Assembly (NCBI GenBank): GCA_016302185.1
Contig: JAEDOC010000001.1
Coordinates: 1 to 51,047 of the forward strand
Origin: Clostridium sp.
GTDB lineage: Bacteria; Bacillota; Clostridia; Lachnospirales; Lachnospiraceae
DNA: 51,047 nt
Direction: 5' to 3'
Positions 7,464 to 17,009 of this stretch are shown here, piece after piece. A program made the position numbers and the translations under genes. Every line of letters starts with the position of its first letter. The stretch's first letter is position 1. Under the pieces are notes generated by a model. The model saw nothing but the letters and a program-made list of their open reading frames with translations. It was not told where the DNA came from and did no database searches.

Positions 7464-9167
7464 ATGAAATGTCCGTTTTGTAATCAGGAGATAGAAGATG
7501 AAAGCAAATTCTGTACATTTTGCGGCAAAGAGCTGACAATTGCTCCGAAAAAGGGAAAGAGATGGGTGATCCCTGCGGCAGCTGTGGCCGTAGTGGCGGT
7601 GGCAGCCGGTGCGTATGCCATGAGTCAGCGGGTGGATCCGAAGGATGCAGTCATTGACGCGTTTAAGAGTATTACCGCGGAGGGTCAGACGAACCCGGCG
7701 GAAGAGATTTTTGGAATCAGCGATTTGATGGAGAAGCTGTCGAAGGAGTCCGGTGAGATTTCCATGGAGGCCACCATTGCAGGTGCTTCGGATGAGACAG
7801 TGAATCAGCTGGCTAGCGGCAAGATGAGAGTAAATGTGAAAAATGATGTGGATCAGAAAAAACTGTCCATGGATATCGGTCTTGGCTATGCGGATATGGA
7901 TCTGGCCGGCATGGAGCTCTATCTGGATGAAACCCAGGTGGCAGCCGCGATTCCGGAGCTTTCCTCCAGGGCATTTACATTGAATTATGCGGACGATTTG
8001 GAAGGTCAGCTGGAAGCTTCTCCGTATCTGGGCAGTCTCTTACAGGAGAACGGTGTGGATATCACCGGTCTGAGCACCTATCTGGAGAAATGCACGGAGA
8101 TGGCATCGGAAGGAGAAGAGCTTTTTGATCTGAAAGAACTGTGGCATCGCTATAAAGAAGGAAGCAAGGCCATCGATGATCTGAAGGCTGCCATGACAGC
8201 GGAGAAGGCAGAGAAAAAGGATTTCATTATTGATGGTTCCACGGAAAGCTGCAAGGGCTACCATGTCACGGTGACGAAGGACGCGCTGGTGCAGTTTGCC
8301 AGAACGACCAAGGAATTCTTCCTGAATGATGAAACCTTAAAGAGCGATTTTATCTCCTACATGGAGATGGTAACAGAGCTGCAGAATACCATGGCAGAGC
8401 TTCAGGCTCCGTCTCTGACGCAGTCTCCGGAGGAGATGCAGAAGGAACTGTGGCAGAATGCGGAGGCACAGTTTGATGATGTATTAAGCCAGCTGGAAGC
8501 ATCCATGGGAGATGTAACACTGAATGTCTATGTCAGAAAAGGCGGAACCATGGCCGGCTTTGATTTTGCAACCATCGCAAAGGTGGAGGATCAGGAGGTG
8601 GCTCTGGATGGTTCGGTTACCTTCGGAGGCGGCTACAGCATGATTTCCAACGTGACTGCGGTATTGAATATGAACAATGTGAGTATCACGGATGCCGACG
8701 ACAGTGCCATCTCTTTCACGCTGAATAAAACCGGCGGATACGAGGCAGGAAATACCTGGTTCTGTGATCTGAACGCAACTTTGGAGAGCGGAGAAGAGAG
8801 CTTTGGTTTTATTTATAACGGAAGCTATCAGATCGCGGACGGCAGCCTGGCGGTATCTCTGGATCTTCTGGATGGGGAGGAAAGCCAGCTGTCCATTACC
8901 TCGACCGGCTATGTACAGAATCTGCAGAAGGGAACTTCCCTGGAGCTGTGTCTGGATTCTGTCAGATTCTCATCTCCGCTGCTGACCGGTGCAGAGGATT
9001 ATTTTGAGCTTTCCGGCAGCTATGCGGCCGGTCCTCTGACCGGAGAGGTGGCCTTCCCGGAGGGAGAGAACTTTGATATTCTGGCGGCTACAGAGGATGA
9101 TTATAATGGTGTGATCAGCGAGATGACGGGTAATATCTTCGGTCTGATGATGAAATTCTACCGATAA
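7464..9167 (+). CDS. Zinc-ribbon membrane protein with large extracytoplasmic domain, unknown function
   Basis: The product is 567 residues. The N-terminus is a zinc ribbon with C3, C6, C17 and C20 (CPFC and CTFC pairs), followed by a basic patch (KKGKR) and one membrane segment (~34-52). The remaining ~510 residues are predicted outside the cell and look like a mix of helical and beta-rich sequence with no catalytic motif that I recognise. The ATG at 7464 follows GGAGGAACA. The gene lies between an ABC ATPase and two ABC-2 permeases with only a 17-bp gap to the next gene, so a link to that transporter is likely. It could be a sensor, a substrate-capture subunit or a regulator; none is shown by the sequence. 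Confidence 0.8.
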   Translation: MKCPFCNQEIEDESKFCTFCGKELTIAPKKGKRWVIPAAAVAVVAVAAGAYAMSQRVDPKDAVIDAFKSITAEGQTNPAEEIFGISDLMEKLSKESGEISMEATIAGASDETVNQLASGKMRVNVKNDVDQKKLSMDIGLGYADMDLAGMELYLDETQVAAAIPELSSRAFTLNYADDLEGQLEASPYLGSLLQENGVDITGLSTYLEKCTEMASEGEELFDLKELWHRYKEGSKAIDDLKAAMTAEKAEKKDFIIDGSTESCKGYHVTVTKDALVQFARTTKEFFLNDETLKSDFISYMEMVTELQNTMAELQAPSLTQSPEEMQKELWQNAEAQFDDVLSQLEASMGDVTLNVYVRKGGTMAGFDFATIAKVEDQEVALDGSVTFGGGYSMISNVTAVLNMNNVSITDADDSAISFTLNKTGGYEAGNTWFCDLNATLESGEESFGFIYNGSYQIADGSLAVSLDLLDGEESQLSITSTGYVQNLQKGTSLELCLDSVRFSSPLLTGAEDYFELSGSYAAGPLTGEVAFPEGENFDILAATEDDYNGVISEMTGNIFGLMMKFYR

Positions 9168-9184
9168 TTGGGATGAGGAGTGGT

Positions 9185-10363
9185 ATGCGTACATTTTTCG
9201 TGTATCTTTCATTAGAATTAAAGAAAACCATAAAAAGTGTCCCTTATTTTTTCGCAGGAGCAATTGTGCTGGCTTTATTTACCGGCACAATTGCTTTTTC
9301 TGCCGGTAAACTTCTGTATGGAGAGTCTTCTGTCCGGACTATTGAGGTTGGTGTGGTGATGCCCGGGGAGGATGTGCTGGCGAATAAAGCGATGAAGATG
9401 ATAGAATCACTGGACAGTGTGGGAAGTCTCTGTCATTTTACTTATCTGGAGGAGGAAGAAGGCCTTCACCGGCTGAAAAACGGAGAGATTTTTGCGTTGA
9501 TGAAGCTGCCGGAGGGGCTGGTCGAAGGAATTATGGACGGAACGAACCTGCCGGTAACAGTGGTTTTTTCGGAGCATTCGGGGTTGGAAGCCGCTGTGTT
9601 CCGGGAATTGACGGAGGCCGGAAGCTCGATTCTGGACACTTCTCAGGCTGGAATTTATGCGGCGGATGCGTATCTTTATGCGCAGGGGGCAGGAGCGATG
9701 GTTCCTCTGGCTGAGGAGGAATTGAACCGGCTGTTTTTAAGCTATGCGCTGAGCCGTTCTGTTTATTTCCGGCAGGAGACGGTCAGTGCTGTGCAAGATG
9801 TGGGGACGGCAGTCTATTTTGCCATTTCCTCCGCAGTCATGCTGCTTTTATTTCTTGGAATTCCGGCGGCGCCGCTCTGTCGTCCTCTTTCCCCGGTGCT
9901 CAGGCAGAAGCTTACGCTTCTGGGGATCGGACGGTGGAAGCAGACGGCAGTACGCCTTCTCTGCCTGGGCAGCCTGCTTCTTCTGGTATCTCTGCTTCCT
10001 TGTCTCTGGTGTGTCAGCCGCGGATATGTGGAGCGCTCCATCGGGAATGCGGCAATGTGGATCCTAATCTGCATGACAGCGGCGGCCTGGATTCAGATGT
10101 TTTATGAACTTTGCCGGAATACGGCTGCGGCAATTCTGTTCCTATTCACGACAACAGCAGTGATGATATTCATCTCCGGCGGTCTGCTTCCATCTGTGTT
10201 TCTGCCGGAAGCGGTCAGCCGTATCGGCGAATGGACACCGGCAGCCTTCCTGATGGATGGGATTCGCTTCATGGTTACGGGATCAAGTCAGGTGATGAGA
10301 AACCTGCTGTTGACCCTGGGGCTCTGCTATACGGTTTCGGCGGCGGCCGGCGGAAGGGAGTGA
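9185..10363 (+). CDS. ABC-2 type permease, subunit 1
   Basis: The product is a ~392-residue integral membrane protein. The plan is one N-terminal membrane helix (~20-40), an extracytoplasmic domain of ~150 residues, then about five or six helices from residue ~200 (for example AVYFAISSAVMLLLFLGIPA, LLCLGSLLLLVSLLPCLW, AAILFLFTTTAVMIFISGGLL). That is the ABC2_membrane_3 arrangement of exporter subunits. The ATG at 9185 is preferred to ATG 9173 because GAGGAG precedes it by 4 bases and nothing suitable precedes the first. It is 7 bp from the next permease gene, so the two are probably co-translated and form a heterodimer. Confidence 0.85.
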   Translation: MRTFFVYLSLELKKTIKSVPYFFAGAIVLALFTGTIAFSAGKLLYGESSVRTIEVGVVMPGEDVLANKAMKMIESLDSVGSLCHFTYLEEEEGLHRLKNGEIFALMKLPEGLVEGIMDGTNLPVTVVFSEHSGLEAAVFRELTEAGSSILDTSQAGIYAADAYLYAQGAGAMVPLAEEELNRLFLSYALSRSVYFRQETVSAVQDVGTAVYFAISSAVMLLLFLGIPAAPLCRPLSPVLRQKLTLLGIGRWKQTAVRLLCLGSLLLLVSLLPCLWCVSRGYVERSIGNAAMWILICMTAAAWIQMFYELCRNTAAAILFLFTTTAVMIFISGGLLPSVFLPEAVSRIGEWTPAAFLMDGIRFMVTGSSQVMRNLLLTLGLCYTVSAAAGGRE

Positions 10364-10370
10364 GAAGATC

Positions 10371-11426
10371 ATGGGAAAACAAATGAGGTATTGGTTTTTT
10401 CTTTCCTGGAAGCGAGTCGTTCTGCGGCCGTTTTTCGTGCTTCTTTTGTTGCTTTTTCCTGTGGGGGCAGCCTGTTTTCAAAAAGTGGAACAGGAGGATT
10501 CCGGAAAAATTGCCATTGCGCTTTTTACGGATGGCGATGAATGGAATGAAGCGGTGGCAGAACAGCTGCTGAACGAAGAGAGTGCTTTCGCATTTTATCT
10601 CTGCGAAACCAGGGAAGAGTTGAAGGAGGATGTGGCGGCTGGCAGGGCGGAATGTGGGTATTCGTTTCCAGCGGGACTGAGGGAGCTTCTGGAGAAGAAG
10701 AATTACCGTAGTGCTATTCGTGTGACAAAATCGCCGTCTACCGTGGCCGCGGATCTGGCCGGGGAATGCGTTTTTGCCGCTCTGTTCCGTGTATATGGGA
10801 GAGAGCTTCTGGAGCAATATGTGTGGAGCGGGGAGCCCTTTACGTCCCTGGGGAAGAGTGGCAACGGGGACCTCTGGGAGGAGATAGAGCCGATTTATGA
10901 GAAGGCCTTGTCAGATGGAAGCACCTTTTCCTTTGCCTATGAAACAGTGGATGGTACAGCGGCGGAGGAGATGCAGATGAAGGTGTCCTTTCCGGTACGG
11001 GGCATTGGTGCGGTTTTCATCTTTGTGATGGGACTGGCGGCTGCTGTGACAGCGGCTGAGGATGAGCAGAGAGGTCTTTATGCAGCGGTAACAGCCGGAA
11101 AACAGCGGGGAATGCAGGCGATTTCCATCGCTGCGATGACAGCGCTTTCCTGCGCTTCTGTGCTTGTGGCCTTCTCAGTGTCCGGAAATCTCGGGCAGCT
11201 GTGCGCAGAATGCGGTGCACTGGTTCTTTACGGAGGAGTAACCGTGCTTTTTTCGGTACTTCTTTTGGTGCTGCTCCGGAACCCGCTGGTGATATCCGGT
11301 CTGATCCCGTTTTTTATTCTGGGAAGTCTGATTTCCTGCCCTATTTTTGCGGATTTGTCTGTTTTTGTACCGATTCTGTCACGGCTTCGGTATCTTTTCC
11401 TGCCGTGGTATTATCTGATGCGGTAG
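10371..11426 (+). CDS. ABC-2 type permease, subunit 2
   Basis: The product is 351 residues with the same plan as its neighbour: an N-terminal helix (~17-37, VVLRPFFVLLLLLFPVGAAC), an extracytoplasmic domain to about residue 205, then five hydrophobic segments to the C-terminus. The two subunits share a layout but little obvious sequence. It probably pairs with subunit 1 and the ATPase at 6654. The substrate is unknown. It is slightly shorter than subunit 1, mainly after the last membrane helix, and ends LPWYYLMR. Confidence 0.85.
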   Translation: MGKQMRYWFFLSWKRVVLRPFFVLLLLLFPVGAACFQKVEQEDSGKIAIALFTDGDEWNEAVAEQLLNEESAFAFYLCETREELKEDVAAGRAECGYSFPAGLRELLEKKNYRSAIRVTKSPSTVAADLAGECVFAALFRVYGRELLEQYVWSGEPFTSLGKSGNGDLWEEIEPIYEKALSDGSTFSFAYETVDGTAAEEMQMKVSFPVRGIGAVFIFVMGLAAAVTAAEDEQRGLYAAVTAGKQRGMQAISIAAMTALSCASVLVAFSVSGNLGQLCAECGALVLYGGVTVLFSVLLLVLLRNPLVISGLIPFFILGSLISCPIFADLSVFVPILSRLRYLFLPWYYLMR

Positions 11427-11506
11427 CAGCTGAAGGATACTTTCGTGTCTGACATCTCCGCATACTACAAATTTTGTATTTGAACCTCTGTTTTCCCCGA
11501 AAAAGA

Positions 11507-11535
11507 TTGCTATTTTTTTACCGAATTATTATAAT
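11507..11535 (+). promoter_or_regulatory. Promoter of mgtE
   Basis: TTGCTA (11507-11512) and TATAAT (11530-11535) are spaced by 17 bases, about 75 bases before the mgtE start. The leader is too short for an M-box magnesium riboswitch. Confidence 0.75.
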
Positions 11536-11608
11536 GAAATAGGACAATTTGAACGGAAAAGACTTTGTTGAGGTTCCAAAATGACACAGAGTTTTGGAAG
11601 GAGAACAG

Positions 11609-12964
11609 ATGTTAGAAGACGAGAAGAAAGAGGAAGAGCTTCTGGAACTGGTGGCACAGAAGCGCTATCGGGATGCGAAAGCGATTCTGATAGAGATGAA
11701 TGAAGTGGACATCGCTTCCTTCATAGAAGAACTGGATCCGGAAAAGATGGTAGTCGTATTCAGGACACTGCCCAAGGATCTGGCATCGGATGTATTCGCC
11801 TGTCTGGAGGTGGAACAGCAGCAGCATATCATTACCAGTATTACGGATTATGAGCTTCGTGGGATCATCGATGATCTGTTTGTGGATGATGCGGTTGATA
11901 TGCTGGAAGAGCTTCCGGCGACCATTGTGCGCCGTGTGCTGGTAAACTCCAGTGCCGATACCAGGCAGCTGATCAATCAGTTTTTAAATTACCCGGAAAA
12001 CAGTGCAGGAAGCGTGATGACCGCCGAATATGTGGGCCTGAAGAAGAATATGACGGTAGAGGAGGCCTTTGCCTATATCCGGAAGTACGGTGTGGACAAG
12101 GAGACCATCTATACCTGTTATGTGATGGACGAGAAGCGCCATCTGGAAGGCGTGGTAACAGTCAAGGATCTTCTGATGAATCCCTATGAAACCCAGCTGG
12201 GAGACATCATGGACGAGAATGTGCTGAAGGCGCATACCACGGAGGATCAGGAGAAGGTGGTAGAAACCTTCAATGAATACGGTCTGCTGTCTCTGCCTGT
12301 TGTGGATACAGAGGAACGGCTGGTTGGTATTATCACGGTTGATGACGTCATGGACGTTATGGAGCAGGAGGCAACCGAGGACTTCGAGAAGATGGCCGCG
12401 ATGATTCCCAGTGAGAAGCCGTATTTAAAGACCAGTGTGTTCCGTCTGGCCCTGAACCGGATTCCCTGGCTGACGATTCTGATGCTGAGCAGTATGATCA
12501 CCGGCGGAATTCTGTCGGCTTATGAAGAGGCCTTTGCTGCGGTTCCGCTGCTGGTCACTTTTATTCCCATGCTGATGGGAACCGGAGGTAACTCCGGCAG
12601 CCAGGCCAGTACCATGATCATTCGTGGTATGGCAGTTGGTGAGGTGGAGCCGGCGGATATTCTGAAGGTCATCTGGAAAGAGATCAGGGTTGGTGTAATC
12701 TGCGGCCTGTTTTTAGGCCTCATCAATTATGTACGATTGATGCTTCAGTACCCGGGGAATAATATGATCTGTCTGACTGTAGTGATCAGTATCTTTTTTA
12801 CCGTTATTTTTGCCAAGGCGATCGGCTGTGCGCTGCCGATCATTGCCAAGGTAGTGCATGTGGATCCTGCGATTATGGCGGCTCCGCTGATTACCACCAT
12901 TGTGGATACCTGCAGTATGATGATCTATTTCCAGCTTGCCTGTAGGCTGCTGGATATGATATAG
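11609..12964 (+). CDS. mgtE: Magnesium transporter MgtE
   Basis: The product is 451 residues, the usual MgtE length. An N-terminal helical superhelix domain (~1-130) is followed by two CBS domains (~135-255) that sense intracellular Mg2+, a long plug helix (~255-275), and five membrane helices from about residue 285. The segment MGTGGNSGSQASTMIIRGMAVGE is typical of the MgtE pore domain. It is an Mg2+-gated channel in the cytoplasmic membrane. The ATG at 11609 follows GGAAGGAG; a TTG 15 bases upstream is rejected. It has its own promoter and probably belongs to a short unit with gltX. Confidence 0.96.
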   Translation: MLEDEKKEEELLELVAQKRYRDAKAILIEMNEVDIASFIEELDPEKMVVVFRTLPKDLASDVFACLEVEQQQHIITSITDYELRGIIDDLFVDDAVDMLEELPATIVRRVLVNSSADTRQLINQFLNYPENSAGSVMTAEYVGLKKNMTVEEAFAYIRKYGVDKETIYTCYVMDEKRHLEGVVTVKDLLMNPYETQLGDIMDENVLKAHTTEDQEKVVETFNEYGLLSLPVVDTEERLVGIITVDDVMDVMEQEATEDFEKMAAMIPSEKPYLKTSVFRLALNRIPWLTILMLSSMITGGILSAYEEAFAAVPLLVTFIPMLMGTGGNSGSQASTMIIRGMAVGEVEPADILKVIWKEIRVGVICGLFLGLINYVRLMLQYPGNNMICLTVVISIFFTVIFAKAIGCALPIIAKVVHVDPAIMAAPLITTIVDTCSMMIYFQLACRLLDMI

Positions 12965-12993
12965 TAGAAAAAACAAATAGGAGTGTGAAGGTT

Positions 12994-14445
12994 ATGACAA
13001 AAATCAGAACCAGATATGCACCGAGCCCGACCGGCAAGATGCATGTGGGAAATTTGAGAACCGCATTATATGCGTATTTAATTGCAAAGCATGAGGACGG
13101 AGATTATATTCTACGTATTGAAGATACAGATCAGGAACGGTTTGTAGAAGGCGCGACAGAGATCATCTATGATACGCTGAAGGATACGGGCTTAAAGCAT
13201 GACGAAGGTCCGGATATCGGCGGTCCGGTTGGCCCTTACATCCAGAGTGACCGTCAGAAGGCCGGCATTTATATGAAGTATGCCAAGGAGCTGATTGACC
13301 GGGGAGAGGCATATTACTGTTTCTGTGATCAGGAGCGGTTAAACAGCTTAAAGAGAACCGTCAACGGTGAGGAGATTATGACCTATGACAAGCATTGTCT
13401 CCATCTCTCCAAGGAAGAGGTTGAGGCCAATCTGGCGGCCGGTAAACCCTTTGTGATTCGTCAGAATAATCCCAGTGAGGGAACTACTACGTTCCATGAC
13501 GAGATTTACGGAGATATCTCCGTGGATAACTCGGAGCTGGATGATATGGTTCTGATTAAATCCGACGGCTTCCCCACCTACAATTTCGCCAACGTGGTGG
13601 ATGATCATTTACAGCAGATTACTCATGTGGTCCGCGGTAATGAGTACCTTTCCTCTTCTCCGAAATACAACCGTCTGTATGAGGCGTTCGGCTGGGAGGT
13701 TCCGGTCTATGTACACTGTCCGACCATTACCAATGAGGAGCATAAGAAGCTGAGCAAGAGAAGCGGCCATTCCTCCTATCAGGATCTGATTGACCAGGGC
13801 TTTGTTTCTGAGGCCGTGGTGAATTTTGTAGCGCTTCTGGGCTGGTCTCCGGAAAACGATCAGGAGATTTTCTCTCTGGACGAGCTGATTAAAGAATTTA
13901 ACTATAAGAAGATCAGCAAGTCTCCGGCGGTATTTGATATGGTGAAGCTGCGCTGGATGAACGGCGAATACATTAAAAAGATGGAGTTTGACCGCTTCTA
14001 TGAGATGGCAGAGCCGTATCTGAAAAAGGTAATTACGAAGGATTTGGATCTGAAGAAGATTGCAGCTATGGTGAAGACCAGAATTGAGGTATTCCCGGAT
14101 ATTGAGGGACATATTGATTTCTTTGAGACATTGCCGGAGTATGATCCGCAGATGTATGTTCATAAGAAGATGAAGACAACGGAAGAGACTTCCCTGAAAG
14201 TGCTGACAGATGTACTTCCTCTTCTGGAAGCGCAGGAGGATTTCTCCAACGATGCGCTGTTTGAGACCTTATCTGCCTATGTGGCGAAAGAGGGTGTGAA
14301 GACCGGCTTTGTGATGTGGCCGATCCGTATCGCGGTATCCGGAAAGCAGATGACACCGGCCGGTGCGACGGAGATCATGGAGGTTCTTGGAAAGGAAGAG
14401 TCTTTGACCCGTATCCGCAAGGGAATCGAGCTGTTAAGCAAATAA
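12994..14445 (+). CDS. gltX: Glutamate--tRNA ligase
   Basis: The product is 483 residues, the normal size for GltX. The class I HIGH region is seen as PSPTGKMHVGNLRTAL near the N-terminus, and the KMSKS counterpart is KLSKRSG at ~252-258. It attaches glutamate to tRNA-Glu; in many Firmicutes it also charges tRNA-Gln, which is then amidated. The ATG at 12994 is preferred over GTG 12985 because AGGAG lies ~10 bases before the ATG and would overlap the GTG. It starts 29 bp after mgtE with no terminator seen between them, and a strong terminator follows. Confidence 0.97.
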   Translation: MTKIRTRYAPSPTGKMHVGNLRTALYAYLIAKHEDGDYILRIEDTDQERFVEGATEIIYDTLKDTGLKHDEGPDIGGPVGPYIQSDRQKAGIYMKYAKELIDRGEAYYCFCDQERLNSLKRTVNGEEIMTYDKHCLHLSKEEVEANLAAGKPFVIRQNNPSEGTTTFHDEIYGDISVDNSELDDMVLIKSDGFPTYNFANVVDDHLQQITHVVRGNEYLSSSPKYNRLYEAFGWEVPVYVHCPTITNEEHKKLSKRSGHSSYQDLIDQGFVSEAVVNFVALLGWSPENDQEIFSLDELIKEFNYKKISKSPAVFDMVKLRWMNGEYIKKMEFDRFYEMAEPYLKKVITKDLDLKKIAAMVKTRIEVFPDIEGHIDFFETLPEYDPQMYVHKKMKTTEETSLKVLTDVLPLLEAQEDFSNDALFETLSAYVAKEGVKTGFVMWPIRIAVSGKQMTPAGATEIMEVLGKEESLTRIRKGIELLSK

Positions 14446-14477
14446 GTCGGAGCTTCCGACACAGGAACGTACAGAAG

Positions 14478-14511
14478 AAGGAGTGCTGCAGAACGGCGGC
14501 ACTCCTTTTTC
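14478..14511 (+). terminator. Terminator after gltX
   Basis: A perfect 9-bp stem, AAGGAGTGC (14478-14486) with GCACTCCTT (14499-14507), is followed by a run of T. Confidence 0.88.
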
Positions 14512-14564
14512 AGAACAGCTGCGCCTGGCGCAGCAGAGAAGAATAGGGTAAGGATACAAGAAGA

Positions 14565-16409
14565 ATGGGATTCAGTGAAGCACAAAAGACGGCGATCTGC
14601 CATCGGGAAGGGCCGATGATGGTATTGGCCGGACCGGGTTCGGGCAAGACAACGGTAATTACCCACCGGGTTCGTTTCCTGACCGAACACTGCGGGATCC
14701 GGCCGTCGGATATTCTGGTAATTACCTTTACCAGAGCGGCTGCGGCGGAGATGAAGGAACGGTATGAATCGCTGGCCGGTCATTCTTCCGGCGTGGCCTT
14801 TGGCACCTTTCATTCCGTGTTCTTCCGAATTCTGAAGCTGGCCTACCGGTATACGGCGGACAATATTGTCCGGGAGGAACAGCAGCAGACCTTTCTTCGG
14901 GAGCTTCTGGAGAAGGAGGAGATGGAGCCTGAGGATGAAAATGAATTTATCGCGTCCGTTCTTACGGAGATCAGTTCGGTAAAGGGAGAACGGATCGACC
15001 TTAGCTGTTATTATTCCAGAAACTGTCCCGATGAGATCTTCCGGCGTCTGTATACGGGTTATGAGAACAGAATGCGGGCGGAAGGGTTGATTGACTTTGA
15101 TGATATGATGGTCATGTGTCTGGAACTGTTTCTTCAGAGAAAGGATATTCTTTCTGCCTGGCAGCGGCGGTACCGTTATATTCTGATTGATGAATTTCAG
15201 GATATTAACCGTATCCAGTATGAGATTGTACGGATGCTGGCAGAACCGGAACGGAATTTATTCATTGTGGGAGATGACGATCAGTCTATCTACCGTTTCC
15301 GTGGTGCCAGACCGGAGATCATGCTGGGCTTTGAGAAGGATTATCCGGAGGCAAAACGGGTTCTTCTGGATGTGAATTACCGTTGTACGGCAGAGCTTTC
15401 TGCCGCCTCTCTGCGGCTGATTGAATGGAATAAGAAGCGTTTTCCTAAGGCTATCCGAACGGCGGGTGCCAGAGGAAAGGGGGTAATTACCCGGAAATTT
15501 CCGGAACCGGCGCAGGAAAACAGGACAATTGCCGAAGAACTTCTGGCCTATGCAGGGGCAGGAATTCCGTATGGAGAGATGGCGGTCCTGTACCGGACGA
15601 ATTCCTGCCCCCGGTTTTTGATGGAGAAGTTGATGGAATATAATATCCCCTTTTGTACCAGGGATACAGTGCCGAATCTTTATGATCACTGGATTGCTTC
15701 TGATATCCTTACCTATATCCGCCTGGCTATGGGAAGCAGGAGCCGGAGTGATTTTCTGCAGATTATGAATCGGCCGAACCGGTACATCAGCCGGGACAGC
15801 CTGCCGGAGGAGACAGTGTCCTTTGAACGTTGGCGGGCTTATTATCAGGAGAAGGACTGGATTGCAGATCGGATTGAGAATCTGGAATACGATTTAAAGG
15901 CAGTGAGCCGGATGTCCCCGCTGGCGGCGGTGAATTATATCCGTCAGGGGATGGGGTATGACAAATATCTGGAAGAGTATGCCCGATTTCGGCGGATGAA
16001 GCCGGAGGAGCTTCTGGAGACGGCGGATCAGCTCCGGGAGAGCGCAGCGTCCTATCGTACCTTTGAAGACTGGTTTTCCCATATCCGGGAGTACGGTGAG
16101 GAGCTGAAACGACAGATTGCCCTGCGGCGATCGGAAGCGGATGCGGTTACCCTGGCGACGATGCACAGCTCCAAGGGACTGGAATTTTCCGTAGTGTATA
16201 TTCTGGATGCCAACGAGGGGATCACGCCCCACAGCCGGGCGGTACTTCCTGAGGATGTAGAGGAGGAACGGCGGCTGTTCTACGTGGCCATGACCAGGGC
16301 AAAGCGGCGGCTGCACGTATATTATGTAACAGAGAGGTATCACAAGCCGGCGGAATGTTCCAGGTTTGTGAAGGAATATCTGGGAATTGAGAAAAGCGAC
16401 AGGAGGTAG
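14565..16409 (+). CDS. UvrD/PcrA-type superfamily 1 DNA helicase, short form
   Basis: The product is 614 residues. Helicase motifs are present in order: Walker A LAGPGSGKTT (~27-36), motif Ia ITFTRAAAAEMKERY, motif II ILIDEFQDI (~208-216), motif III GDDDQSIYRFRGA, motif V-like TMHSSKGLEFSVVYI and motif VI VAMTRAKRRL. This 3'-5' helicase family unwinds DNA in repair and displaces RecA. The protein is about 100 residues shorter than PcrA and lacks the usual C-terminal extension, so it may be a separate UvrD paralogue. It is followed 4 bp later by the adenosyltransferase gene and is probably co-transcribed with it. Confidence 0.92.
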   Translation: MGFSEAQKTAICHREGPMMVLAGPGSGKTTVITHRVRFLTEHCGIRPSDILVITFTRAAAAEMKERYESLAGHSSGVAFGTFHSVFFRILKLAYRYTADNIVREEQQQTFLRELLEKEEMEPEDENEFIASVLTEISSVKGERIDLSCYYSRNCPDEIFRRLYTGYENRMRAEGLIDFDDMMVMCLELFLQRKDILSAWQRRYRYILIDEFQDINRIQYEIVRMLAEPERNLFIVGDDDQSIYRFRGARPEIMLGFEKDYPEAKRVLLDVNYRCTAELSAASLRLIEWNKKRFPKAIRTAGARGKGVITRKFPEPAQENRTIAEELLAYAGAGIPYGEMAVLYRTNSCPRFLMEKLMEYNIPFCTRDTVPNLYDHWIASDILTYIRLAMGSRSRSDFLQIMNRPNRYISRDSLPEETVSFERWRAYYQEKDWIADRIENLEYDLKAVSRMSPLAAVNYIRQGMGYDKYLEEYARFRRMKPEELLETADQLRESAASYRTFEDWFSHIREYGEELKRQIALRRSEADAVTLATMHSSKGLEFSVVYILDANEGITPHSRAVLPEDVEEERRLFYVAMTRAKRRLHVYYVTERYHKPAECSRFVKEYLGIEKSDRR

Positions 16410-16413
16410 AACG

Positions 16414-16956
16414 ATGGGACTGGTGCATATCTACTGCGGGGATGGCAAGGGAAAGACAACAGCTGCCGTCGGACTGGCACTGCGGATGGCCGGAAACGGC
16501 AGAAGGGTGATTCTTGTGCGCTTTTTAAAGCATGAGGATTCCGGGGAGGTTCATGCCCTTCGCAGGATTCCGGGTGTGGATGTGCTGCCCTGTACGGAAT
16601 ACTTTGGTTTTACCTGGCAGATGACCGTGGAAGAGAAGCGGCAGACCGCCAAGAACTGCAATAGACAATTTCAGGAGGCCTGGGAGATGGCGGTGAGCTT
16701 ATGCGAAAGCAGAGAGACGGATGCGGATGTGCTGCTGGTGCTGGATGAGGCTGCAGCCGCGCTGGAACACGGGTTTCTGGAGTTATCCGGGGTGCTGGAT
16801 TGTGTGGATCGCCGGCCGCCGAACCTGGAGATGGTCTTTACCGGACGGAGAATGCCCGGAGAGCTTCTGGGGCGTGCGGATTACGTCACGGAGATGAAGG
16901 AAGTCTGTCATCCGTATGCCAGGGGAATCCGGGCCAGAAGAGGCATTGAATACTAG
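16414..16956 (+). CDS. cobO: Cob(I)yrinic acid a,c-diamide adenosyltransferase family protein (CobO/BtuR)
   Basis: The product is 180 residues with the P-loop GDGKGKTTAAVGLALRMAG at the N-terminus, LVLDEAAAALEHG in the middle, and the family ending ADYVTEMKEVCHPYARGIRARRGIEY (split here by the reader as TEM / CHPYARG / RRGIEY). Members transfer the adenosyl group of ATP to cob(I)alamin or its precursor. The ATG at 16414 follows AGGAGGT; the open frame upstream runs into the helicase gene. No other cobalamin gene is near, so it may serve scavenging or salvage instead of de novo synthesis. Confidence 0.88.
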   Translation: MGLVHIYCGDGKGKTTAAVGLALRMAGNGRRVILVRFLKHEDSGEVHALRRIPGVDVLPCTEYFGFTWQMTVEEKRQTAKNCNRQFQEAWEMAVSLCESRETDADVLLVLDEAAAALEHGFLELSGVLDCVDRRPPNLEMVFTGRRMPGELLGRADYVTEMKEVCHPYARGIRARRGIEY

Positions 16957-17009
16957 AACTGGTTGTTATTGGGGGATACAGGACCAAAAGAGAAAGGAAC
17001 GAGCAGAGA

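Noticed and set aside
11466..11478. Palindrome TACAAATTTTGTA upstream of mgtE
   Set aside because: It is short and AT-rich, and lies upstream of the promoter without a U-run. Not enough to call an operator or terminator.
11427..11608. Possible M-box magnesium riboswitch before mgtE
   Set aside because: The promoter at 11507-11535 leaves only about 65 bases of leader, too short for an M-box, and the conserved M-box sequence is not seen.
16414..16956. Cobalamin riboswitch near the CobO-type gene
   Set aside because: The gene starts 4 bp after the helicase gene, leaving no room for a leader, and no B12-box-like sequence is seen.
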